A DNA stretch of 64,000 nucleotides. Source: Posidonia oceanica (Eukaryota; Streptophyta; Magnoliopsida; Alismatales; Posidoniaceae). How positions within the stretch are numbered: the first letter of the stretch is position 1; each line of letters starts with the position of its first letter. Under the pieces are notes generated by a model. That model was given only the letters and a program-made list of their open reading frames with translations, searched no databases and was not told the origin of the DNA. Shown here one piece after another: positions 50,727 to 60,551 of the stretch. The stretch covers positions 91,285,501-91,349,500 of the forward strand of contig JAZBRS010000057.1 in NCBI GenBank assembly GCA_037176725.1, given 5' to 3'. A program made the position numbers and the translations under genes.

Positions 50727-51986
50727 TCAGACTTTCTTTGACTCCCTGGTGTCGGGGAACAGAGGTGCACCCGGCGGGATCTCGTTGATGGGCCAGAGCC
50801 CCTGCACTTCAGTTACATGCTCAGAGGAGCATCCCAAGCCTCGTACAGCCACAATGTCTGTTGACTGTACTCCATGGCGCATGAGGTCGGCTAGCTTTGT
50901 TGTGGTAGCAGTTGTACTGAGAGGATAGGACTGGAGAAGCCTCGACGTTGTACTGTAGACAAAGGCCTCCTGTTGGAAACCGAACTGCCGCATGACCCAG
51001 ATAGGGTGATACTCCACGCCTTCGGTGAATCCCGGCAGCACAACTAGTTGCATGTCATGGGTGCCGAAGAAGACATTGAATGGCTCTGTTGCAGATGGGA
51101 TGATACACCAGGTTACCGCATCATCTGTTAGTTTCGACAGCTTTTCATATTCTTTGCGGACACTCTTGATGGTCTTGGCATCGCCGCTGCTGCAGTATGC
51201 GTCAAATGCTTGCCTCTGGGGGCGCAGAATGTCTATCTCTAGATGTTCGGCTAGCCAAACCTGTAACAGAGCCTTGCAGTCGTGAAAGTGGCGGCAGTGG
51301 TGCGAAATGCGGTCCAGCCCGTGATAGGTCTCTACTAGGACGTCAGGTGCCAGGTTGATCTGCTGGGTCACCACAGCAGGTGCAATCTCAGTAACCTCGA
51401 TTGCAACAGTCGTCCGGCCGTGGGTGAAGATTAGCTCGCCTAGGAAGCGGGTGACGAAGCCTCGGAGCCATAGCTCATCTCCTAGTATGGCACGCCTCTT
51501 GGCAACTTCCTCGAAGTAGTTCAGACAGAGCATGGGCACAAGCCCGTCAATGCTAACCTGTCTCTTCTCGCAGCTCTCCACGGAGAGTCCAGTTAGCTGT
51601 TTCAAGACAGCGACATAGCCAGTACACCTTATGAACACAGCTGGTCCCATGAGCTTGGAGAAATCGCAGATCCGGCGCAGCTCCTCCAGTGTAGGCATTA
51701 ATTCTGTCCTGCTGAAGCGAAAGACATGGTGCGCTGGCTTCCAGAACCTTGCAGCAGTGCACAAGAGGTGTCGGCTCACTTCTACATTAGTAGCCTTCAT
51801 AAGTCTGGATGGGATGCCACACGAGCTCAGATTCTCGTGGTCAGCCTCTGTGAGCTGGCCAATCCAACCCCGAAGTACCTCGGAGCAATGCGATGGGGTT
51901 AGCAAAGTGGAGAAACCCATTGCAGAAGAGAACGAGGGTAACTGGTGTAGATTCTTCGAGTACCTGTAGTCAAAGTTGTTCATCAA
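50727..51986 (-). CDS. Element B ORF3: intact 419-aa plant-mobile-domain-like protein
   Basis: An uninterrupted frame from ATG 51984-51986 to the stop at 50727. A second Met at residue 23 (MGFSTLLTPSHC) matches the first Met of element A's ORF3, so either could be the start. Key segments: CSEVLRGWIGQLT about 34-46; FWKPAHHVFRF 81-91 and ELMPTLEELRRIC 95-107, similar to the opening motif of the plant mobile domain; GDELWLRGFVTRFLGELIFTHGR about 169-191; HHCRHFHDC 229-237, a dense His/Cys cluster; FGFQQEAF near 340. It aligns end to end with element A's copy. No signal peptide or membrane segment is evident. In a decayed element, an open frame of 419 codons is notable. The function is unknown; mobile-domain proteins act in the nucleus in silencing, but transfer of that role is a guess. 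Confidence 0.8.
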   Translation of the reverse strand: MMNNFDYRYSKNLHQLPSFSSAMGFSTLLTPSHCSEVLRGWIGQLTEADHENLSSCGIPSRLMKATNVEVSRHLLCTAARFWKPAHHVFRFSRTELMPTLEELRRICDFSKLMGPAVFIRCTGYVAVLKQLTGLSVESCEKRQVSIDGLVPMLCLNYFEEVAKRRAILGDELWLRGFVTRFLGELIFTHGRTTVAIEVTEIAPAVVTQQINLAPDVLVETYHGLDRISHHCRHFHDCKALLQVWLAEHLEIDILRPQRQAFDAYCSSGDAKTIKSVRKEYEKLSKLTDDAVTWCIIPSATEPFNVFFGTHDMQLVVLPGFTEGVEYHPIWVMRQFGFQQEAFVYSTTSRLLQSYPLSTTATTTKLADLMRHGVQSTDIVAVRGLGCSSEHVTEVQGLWPINEIPPGAPLFPDTRESKKV

Positions 51987-53419
51987 TCCGGATCATGTAC
52001 AAGCATACAACACTGGCTATCAGAGAAAGAGATACGCATATCAAAGCAGATAAGGCAGTTCATATGTTACAACTAACAATCAGACCACAGAATTCAAGCA
52101 CATTCAGCTATGCAAAGGGGGCTTCGCCTGCACAGGGCGAAGTCGCAAAAAGGCACTCTTGTCCTCGTCCGCACGGAGTGAGGAAACAAGGGAAAGGGGC
52201 TTCATCCGTCCGAAACGAAGTCACAAAAGGGGGATGCTTGTCCTCATTCTGCATGGAGCGAGGGAGCAAGCGAAAAGGGGCTTCGTCTGCCTGGAGCGAA
52301 GTCGCACAAAGATTAGGGACGGTGCCTGAGTGCGCAGGCCCGACGGCCTGTGAGGGGCCCCAAGGTGCCAAGGTTGTCCTACTGCCCCTAGAGTGACTGC
52401 CCTGTCTCTGACTACTGACATTCATTCTGAGCTGCTACGTTGACAGTGATAAATTGCTCTGAGGCTCGAAGGCGGTCAACCTGCCGTGACAGGAGTACTG
52501 TCCTAGCGTCGAGCTGAGCCTTGTAGAGTAGAAGGAAAAGGGCAAGAGGGATGATTTGATAGTAGATAGATGCATGCATGATCTATGCTAAATTTCTATT
52601 ACCCTCAACATATGGAGTGCTTGATGCCTGCTGCAAAGGAAAGGAGCGGTCTCTGATTCACCAGACTCTACTCGGATTCCTAACTATTGGTGGCACTCTG
52701 GAATGGGTGATGTTTGTAATGTCAAAGTAGTGGTGAGGTGAGGAAAGGCTTCATGCCAAACTCTCGAGGACCTACACCTACTCTTTTCATTTTTCATTTT
52801 TTTTTCTTTTACTCCCATATAGGCATACAGGCTTCCCTATCCCTAGCTTGGAGGTAATGGGTGCTTGGTCTAAGGCAGGGGAGTTGCTACTAGACAGGGG
52901 TGGCTAGGCCCTGTGGGATTTGAAGGTTCCCCAGGCGCAAACTTTGACTCCTCCCCAAGGTAATTTGGAGGGACAGGGTCACGCTGCTCGCCTCTATCTC
53001 TAGGGTTAACTTCTGTCTTCGCCTTTTGTTTCTTTTTCTTTTCTAAATATATATATTTTTGGTGCCCAGGCTTAGACATGTATACTTTTTTAGCTCACAC
53101 TCTCTCACACCCTAGCATTTTATCTCCCTCTAGGGGTATAAGTCCTAGGGGGTTTGGACATTTCGTTTGTCCTCACTAGACAGTGGCTCCCTCACTGGTT
53201 AGGGCATCTAAGTAGTGTCAAGTGAGGTAGAGTGTACTCCTTCCAAAGCAGGCAAGCATCTCTGATTTCATCACCAGGCTATGATTGTAAATGCACATAA
53301 TACACAAACATCTCTCTCTTTTTGTTTTTTTTTTTGCAAAATAAACATGAGTAAAATGCATGTGAAAGTAAAATGCAAGAAGTGGGAGAGTAGGATCTCT
53401 GCAAGGTAACGATGGCAGG
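51987..53419 (-). other. Conserved spacer between pol and ORF3 of element B
   Basis: No protein is encoded. Stretches at 52600-52790 and 53090-53280 match element A's spacer (for example TGCCTGCTGCAAAGGAAAG and GTGGCTCCCTCACTGGTTAG). Short repeats at 52107-52325 are listed separately. Confidence 0.6.
52107..52325 (-). repeat. Three diverged copies of a roughly 65-70-bp repeat
   Basis: GGGGCTTCRYCYG, then GAAGTCRCAAA, then CTTGTCCTC, then GGAGYGAGG recur three times with decreasing match. CTTGTCCTC and AAAAGGGG are also landmarks of the 60-61-bp array on the other side of ORF3. Confidence 0.7.
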
Positions 53420-53639
53420 CTACTGGTAGTACTTCTTGAGGTAGCATGCGTTGACCGGTTCTGATTGCTCAACCTGGTCCATGTCCTCAAGGATTGCTGC
53501 ACCGTCGGAAAAGACCCGCTCGATCAGAAAGGGGCCACACCAGTTAGGCTGGAATTTGCCTCGGCCGTCTGGGAGGTGAATGGCTCGAAGGACCATATCC
53601 CCTGGATTGAAGCTTCTGGGCTTAACCTTCTTTTGGTAT
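53420..53639 (-). pseudogene. Element B integrase C-terminus
   Basis: Reads KKVKPRSFNPGDMVLRAIH, GRGKFQPNWCGPFLIERVF and LEDMDQVEQSEPVNACYLKK to the stop at 53420, collinear with element A's polyprotein end. It is cut at 53639 by solo LTR 2 and continues in frame at 59411 on the far side. Confidence 0.85.
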
Positions 53640-56600
53640 TGTTGACACCCCATTTCGACAAGGCCAAATTGGCAGGGCTCTCTGGCGGCTAGGAAAAAAC
53701 CCAAAATTACACCTTTCCCCTCACCCTTCCTTTCAAATCAAAACTCCACCTCAAACCCCAAAACAAAACCTAGAACTACACCCATTTTCTAACCTAGAAA
53801 ACCACCCCAAAACCCTCTCAAAACCTTACCCTGAAACCAGCCGAGACCTTACCCTAAAACCATCCAAACCTAGGTCCAAATCCACACCTCTCCCTCTCTC
53901 TTTCCCTCCAAAACAAGCCCAAACTCAACCTAAGATTACACCCCTTTCCCGAACCTAAAAACTAACCAAAAACCATAGGAAAACTCACCATCCCTGACTT
54001 AACAAACCCACCAAAAATCCTAGAAACTTTCAAACCAAAACCACTCCTAAAAATCCTAGGAAACTTAGGCAAAACTACCCTTTTTCTACACCTCAAAACC
54101 CTTCCAAAACCTCCCCAAAACCAAACCAAAATGCTGGGGGCAAGACTAGAGACCCTAGACTACACACTCACCAAATTTCACTCCTTTTTGAAACCTCTAA
54201 GACCTCCATTTACCCAAATTATCCTTTTCTCTCTCTTGGATTATTCTTTTCTCTCTCCTCTCTCTCTCCTGATTATCATCCTTCTTTTCACCCCCTTTTC
54301 TCCCTCTTTTTTGTCTGGCTGTGGGCCCTCCTTGTACTTCCATCTGTTCTCAACCTTATTCCTATTTTTATCTTATTTTTACCATTTTCTTTGATTTTCA
54401 AAAATTACTTTCCTTCAACTCCTCTCTTTCTTATTTATTCCTCCATTTCTCCCTTTTCCTCTCCTTTCCAATTTCCTCCTCTCTTCTCTTACTAATCTTT
54501 TAAAAACCTTTGAAAACCTTTAAAAACCCTAAAACAAAAGAAAAACAAATCAAAATCCTAAAAAGAAGTAATTAAAAACTTGAACAGATAGTTAAAAACA
54601 AAAACCTAATTAAATCCAACTAAAAAAGGAAATTAAGAATGCAATCTAAAAAATACAAAATAAACAAAAGAAAATAAAAAACCAAAATGTAATCAAAACA
54701 AAACAAAAATAAAAACCTCATTAAAAATAAAAAAAAACGAACCCTAAAAAAGAAGAAAGCAATTAAGAGCATTAAGACAAGTAATTAATTATAGAACACT
54801 TAACAAATCTAAAAGCAAACAATCAAAAATTTAAAAACACTTAATTAAACAAGAAAAACTTAACTAAAAAATATTAAAAGAATTCAACGAACAAAATCAA
54901 ATTTAAAACAAGACTTAAACAAAACCCTAAAAAAGATTAAAATCAAAGGCTAAAACTCACCCTAATTAATTTAAAAACAATCTTTAAAAAGCCTAATCAA
55001 AAATCCCAAAGACTTAACAAGAAAAAACATAACTAAAAGACAATTTAAAAACTTAACAAACATTTAAACAAAATCAAAAACCATTTAAAGAAAACTCAAA
55101 ATCCTAATCAAAACTAAAACTCTTTAATCCTAATTAACTAATTAAAAACAATCATTAAAAAACCTAATTAAAATCCTAACCTAAACACAACCATTCTAAA
55201 AACTCTTCCCATCCTTTTCTATTTTTATTTTATTTTTATTTTTAATTCCTTCTTTCTTTTCTTCCTTTCTTTTTCTTCCTTCCTTTCTTTTCCATTTCTT
55301 TTTCCTCCTTTGCTTTTGGTCCAACCCACCTCTCATTCCTCTCTTCCCCTTTCATTTTCTTTTTTTTTTCTCTCTACTGTGTTCCAGGCCCAGCCCACAG
55401 CCCGTCTTCTCCTTCTTCTTCCCTCCTTCTCTTCTTCTTCTTCCATTCTTCTCCTCCTCTCACAACCTGCAAACGACAACACCTCTCCCTCATTGGTTTT
55501 TTTTTTCAAACCTTCACCTGACAGCCACCTTGACTTCCCAGCACTCCCCACTACCCACGACCTCCATCACCACCTTGCCCTGTGGCCTGAAACCAAGGAC
55601 AAAGACCCATGCCCTCTCCCATTGACCATTGAAACCAGCAGACTTTGAAGGAACAAAAACCTAAGATTTTGGATCCAAAAAGGGGTTCGGCTTACACACC
55701 TAAAAACACCAAGTCTCCAGCTCTCTCACCCTTCTTCCAGAACCCAAAAACACCCTGAATCCTTCCCGGAATCGCCCTCCAAAGCCTTCAGCACCCAACA
55801 CCTTTCAGACCGACCTTCTCCATTGAAAATCCACCACCACGAGCCTCCTAAAATCCCAGAACCTTGCCATCAGACTCACCAAGCAACCACCTTCCCGAGC
55901 CACCCAAAATCGTAGCCTGAAACCTCCCACACTCCTCACAGTCCACTACAAACACTTGGGTCCCCTTTTTGCCCAAAAACTTCAAACCTCCATAACTTCT
56001 TCCACACTCAGTGGAATCCACTTCCGTTTCCTCCCATGCACTCCCCAGACAACCACCTAGCCGCCCGTACCCTTGGCTCGGCCTGGAACGCCGCACAACG
56101 CCGCATCCACCTCAGCCACCACAGGCGGAGCTCTGCTGAACCAGATCTCGCTCTGGGCTGTAGAACGCGCTCCTGGAAGCTCCGTCATCTTCCTCGGACC
56201 TCCGACGACGCCCCCGAACCTCCCCAGCACCAGCAGCCGCCGCCCTCCGCCGTCCCCACTTCCCTCCGGCCGGCCGAAAGCCTCCTAGATGGGTGGCCTC
56301 CTCCAGCGCGCGTGAGGGGTGAAGCAACCCTCCCTCGGATTCCTCTCTTCTCCCTCTTGCTCCTCGGCCTTTCCCCGAGGATTTTCATCGCCTGTGCCGC
56401 CCACACGACCTCGCCGAAGTTATCATCTTCTCCGGCGCCGGCCACTCCTGCAGCAGTCGTCGCGCGCCGTCCGGTCGCCCCACGCTCCGCCGCAGGTCCC
56501 CTCCGCCTTCGTCGCACCCCGCCGCTCTCTTCCCACGCTCCGCTGCCCCGCGTCGCCCCTTCTCCGCCGGTCCAGAGCCATCGCCGGCGATCCTCCGGCC

Positions 56601-59410
56601 ATCGACCTCCACTGTAAGCACCCTTCTCCTTTTTTTATTTTTTTAGTAACTTAGCTTAATTTACTTGCATTGCATTATCATAGTTATAACTTTCTAATAT
56701 TGCATGTAAGTCCTGATCAGATTGAGATTCATGTTGTTTTGATTTGAAACCATGTTGAATTGCAATTAAAACCTGTAATCCTGCCTATTTGCACTTTCAT
56801 CCACATACAGTTGATGTTCTTTAGTTGCCTTTTAATTAAAGTCCTGCATGTTTCTTTCATTGCATGATGGTCCTCTGTTGTTGTGATCCTAGTTGTACTT
56901 TAAATCTAGTCCAGTAAGTTGCCTTATTTGCATATCAGTCCGTTCTTGGTTCAACATGGCTTGCTATGCTTTATTGTTTGCCCTAGCATGTTTTTATTTT
57001 TGCAATTAGGTCCTTTAGTTGTTAAATGCCATTTAAATGCTTGCTGTTATCTCATTAAATTGCTGTCAAGTCCTGATCTTTGCATTATTTGCATGTTGGT
57101 CCTTTGATCTGTTATCATGCATTCTGTTTGCATCCTTCATTTACTGCATTGCATGCTTAGCTCTTGCTTCCTGATTTTGCACATAGGTCCTCTGCATCAT
57201 GCATAGCATGCATTTAGCTTGCATTTTTCTTACAAAATTGCATTTCAACCCTTGCATGTTTTAAAATTGCATATAGATCCTCCATATGATTGCAAAGCCT
57301 ATTCTAGTGCATGTCTACCTTATTAGGTTGCATTTTGAACCCTGCATCTTGCAAAATTGCATTCAGACCCCTAAGCTTTCAAAAATTCTGCATAAAAAGC
57401 CCCGAACTTTTCGAAATCTTTGCATTTAGACCCCCATTCTTTCAAAAATCGCATTTAAGTCCCCAATTTTCTGAAAAATCACCCTTAAGTCTTTTCTTGC
57501 ACTCTGCATGCATTGCACTCATGCATTTTAGTTTTTTGCATCCTTTGCACACACTTAAGTATCATTAGCTCCCATTCACAACGGAGGACCTGTTTTGCAC
57601 ACCCTTAGGACCTCCTTTACACTTAGATCTATTCTTCTCTCCTGTTCTGGCCCCTCTGCCTTGAAGCTGTGATATCTTCCAATCCGACCGTTGGATCTTC
57701 TCAAACAAGGTACCCAAACGACCCCGGCGCAGCGCTCTTCCGCATGGACCAAGCAGATTTCAGATCAGGCTTCAGATTTCCCAGGTACGTCCTCCTGAAC
57801 CCCTGCACAGCATTCATTTGCATACCATTTGCATTGCATGCATCGTTTTCGCTTTTTGTTTCCTCGAACATGTAGAATAGGACTTCCTCTTCTTATCTAT
57901 CAATTCCGTTCCTCCTTTCGCGTATTCCCAAGTGTTTTGTGTCGTGCTTCCCCTGGATTCACCACTTATCGCGACTTTCTTCCACCTTTTCCACGATCCG
58001 ATCGCATCGCGAGCTTTGGGCAGCGTGCGAGACACATCGTGGAGCGGTTTAGTGGGAAACAGTCACAAAGCGGTGGTAATCCCTCCACTTGCTTGTTCTC
58101 CCCAGTGTAGGTCTTCACACCTACTCTGCGTGGCCCTTAAACAGTGCCTGTTCTCGCACACACACTGTTTGCCTCCCCTTTCGCTTCTCTTGTCCTCTTT
58201 CCTTGCATTTGCATCTACATGGTTTTGCCGAGGTTTTATTCTGTCGCTTTTGGCACCGTTTTGTGTGCCCGCTTCGCTTTTGGCACCGTTTTGCGTGCCC
58301 ACTTTGTTTTTGGCACCGTTTCGCGTGCCCGCTTTGTCTTTGGCACCGTTTTGCGTGTCCGCTTTGCTTTTGGCACCGTTTTGCGTGCCCGCTCTGCTTT
58401 TGGCACCGTTTCGCGTGCCTGCTTCGTTTTCTAGCATCGTTTTGCATGCCCGCTTTGCTTTTGGCACCGTTTTGCGTGCCCGCTTTGCTTTTGGCACCGT
58501 TTTGCGTGCCCGCTCTGCTTTTGGCACCGTTTCGCATGCCCGCTTTGCTTTTGGCACCGTTTTGCGTGCCCGCTTCGTTTTCTAGCACCGTTTTGCGTGC
58601 CTGCTTTGCTTTTGACACCGTTTTACGTGCCCACTCTACTTTCTTGCACCGTTTTGCGTGCCGCTTCCTCGCACCGTTTTGCGTGCCGATCTTGTTTTCT
58701 TGCACTGTTTTGCGTGCTGCTTCCGCTTCTCGCATTGTTTTGCGTGTCTTATGCCGTTTTCCTTTGCATGTCGCCTGCATTGCTTGGTTTTACCGTCGTT
58801 TTGCTTTTTCGCTTGCATTTGCATATAGGGCAGTGATGCTTACTGCTTGGAGTTCTCACGAGCCATGTTTCGCCCGGTTTGGAACACAGACAGCGCTGCT
58901 GAGCACTTAGACTGCACGTTTACTTTCCTGCATTGCATCCCACCACTTAGAGCACACCTATGAGCATTCATTCAGGCATTCATTGGCATTTAGGCATTCA
59001 AACCTGCATTTCCCTGTGTATGCGAGCGTAAGCCTAGAAAGACCGATTCTCGGGCGTGTCGGGGGTGCCTAACACCTTCCCCGTGCGTAACAGGAGTCCT
59101 TGCCTAGTCTTTTGGCCCGCAATGATCATATTGCCCTTATCCTAGGCATGAGTCATCTCATTTGCATTCATTTGCATTTGTTTTCCTTTGCATTGCTTTG
59201 CTTTGCATTTCTTGCTTGGTTTTGCGTGTTAATACACGCATTTCCCCCGATTTTCCTTGTCTCCCGATAATAGACACGGTGGCGACTCTGAATTGTCTTA
59301 TCTTCTTCTTTTCTTATCCTTTCTCCTCTGTTTTAAGTGTTTTCGAGTTGAGCCCTCCTCCTCGAACCTCGCCACTAATAGTAAGCCTGATTCTGATTGG
59401 GATTACTACA
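53640..59410 (+). repeat. Solo LTR 2 of an Ogre-like element (5,771 bp)
   Basis: Starts TGTTGACACCCCATTTCGAC and ends GATTGGGATTACTACA, flanked by GGTAT at 53635-53639 and 59411-59415. It is closely related to solo LTR 1: similar A/C-rich and pyrimidine-rich tracts (53700-55650), a GC-rich segment (56050-56620), AAATTGCATTT-type repeats (56650-57520), minisatellite (58240-58750), conserved block (59035-59115) and internal GTGGCGACTCTG (59279-59290). There is no internal element sequence, so LTR-LTR recombination removed it. Confidence 0.93.
58240..58750 (+). repeat. LTR minisatellite, about 30-bp unit
   Basis: About 17 copies of TTTTGGCACCGTTTTGCGTG followed by CCCGCTTTGC. GGCAC and GTGCC within each unit are complementary. 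In the last third the unit changes to TTCTTGCACCGTTTTGCGTG, the form that dominates solo LTR 1. Confidence 0.9.
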
Positions 59411-60130
59411 GGTATGCTCTGGCCGAATGCTTCTGGTAACACTAAGCATGATGCATGACCTACAACCTATGCTCATCAATCAGGTTCAACTGGATGCAGC
59501 GGTCTTCGACCCATTCTGCTTCTTACAACTCAGCTTCTCGTAGAATCCGTAGTGAGGGGATTTCTACTTTAACAGGCAATACTGCCTCCATGCTGTACAC
59601 CAGTGAGTACGGGGTTTCTCCTGTCGAGGTCCAGATTGATGTTCTGTACGCCCAGAGTGCGTACGGAAGCTTGTCATGGCAGTCCTTGTAAGTCTCCGCC
59701 ATCTTTCTCAGGATCTTGACAAGATTCTTATTGGCGGACTCTACTGCGCCGTTCATCTATGGCTAATAAGACGAGGATCGGTGATGTTTGATGTTGAAGC
59801 TCTGCAGGTAATCTTCGATCCTCCTGGCTATGAAATTTGTGCCATTATCAGAGATGAGCGCATGCAGGACCCCATACCGGGTTATAATGTTGTTTCTGAT
59901 AAACTTCTCTATAGCCGTGGTAGTGACTGTTTTGTAGGAGGTTGCTTCCACCCACTTAGTAAAATAGTCGATCGCTACCAGAATGAAGCGATGACTGTTG
60001 GAGGCTGCTGGATGTATGGCGCCGATAATGTTGATCCCCCAGGTGGAGAAAGGCCATGGTGAAGATATGCTGTGCAATTACTGTGGGGGAGCGTGTATAA
60101 AGTTCCCATGGGTCTAGCAGCTATGGCACC
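59411..60130 (-). pseudogene. Element B integrase core, decayed
   Basis: Collinear with element A's integrase from the zinc-binding domain (60130) to the segment before the C-terminus. Recognisable parts are STWGINIIGAIHPAAS, VAIDYFTKWVEA, LISDNGTNF and MNGAVESANKN. There are stops at about 59516 (TAA), two TAG codons at 59440-59480, and stops just before MNGAVES (59757-59775). The first catalytic Asp is Asn here (WGIN instead of WEID). It ends at 60130, within the HHCC zinc motif, where another LTR is inserted. Confidence 0.85.
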
Positions 60131-60551
60131 TGTAATGATCCCAAAATTCGGATCGTCCATGCACAATGCCAAAGCTCGCGTGCACCGATCGGAATTAGGT
60201 TCACTATTAGCGGTTGGACCCGAGGAGGAGTACTCTACTCGGAAACGCTGAAAAGGGGAAAAAAGAGAAAGATAAGACAAATCAGAGTCACCACTGTATC
60301 TATTAAATCGGGAGACAAGGAAAACTGGGGAAATACGTGAATAAACACGTAAAACCAAGCAAAAGATGCAACGCAATGAAATGATATGCAATGATGTGAC
60401 TTGTGCCTAGGATAAAGGCAATATAGTCATTGCGCGTCAAGAGACAGGGCAAGGACTCCTGTTATGTGCAGGGAAGGTGTTAGGCACCCCCGACATGCCC
60501 GAAGAATCGGTCTTTCTAGGCTTAGCTTGCTCGCATATGCCGAATGCTATG
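60131..60551 (-). repeat. Ogre-like LTR fragment, 3' end
   Basis: On the minus strand the end reads ATTTTGGGATCATTACA at 60131, with TGCACGCGAGCTTTGGC upstream, close to the end of solo LTR 1. It holds the conserved block (about 60440-60530) and a mutated internal PBS-like GTGGTGACTC (60285-60294). It is interrupted at 60551 by the next LTR; its remainder lies beyond the window. Confidence 0.75.

Larger units (their letters stand above)
45049..60130 (-). mobile_element. Element B: older Ogre-like element, 3' half, with a nested solo LTR
   Basis: Layout on the minus strand is the same as in element A: integrase, spacer, ORF3, 3'UTR with tandem array, PPT, 3' LTR. The LTR is a different, shorter family (2,289 bp), and the array is unrelated in sequence. 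The 5' half is cut off at 60130 by further LTR insertions and the window edge. The 5-bp flank at the 3' side is ATCCC (45044-45048); its partner cannot be seen. Several integrase stops show it is older than element A. Confidence 0.85.

Noticed and set aside
2802..59410. Solo LTR 1 and solo LTR 2 as the two ends of one giant element
   Set aside because: Each has its own perfect 5-bp duplication (TAAAC and GGTAT) and lies in a different interrupted gene.
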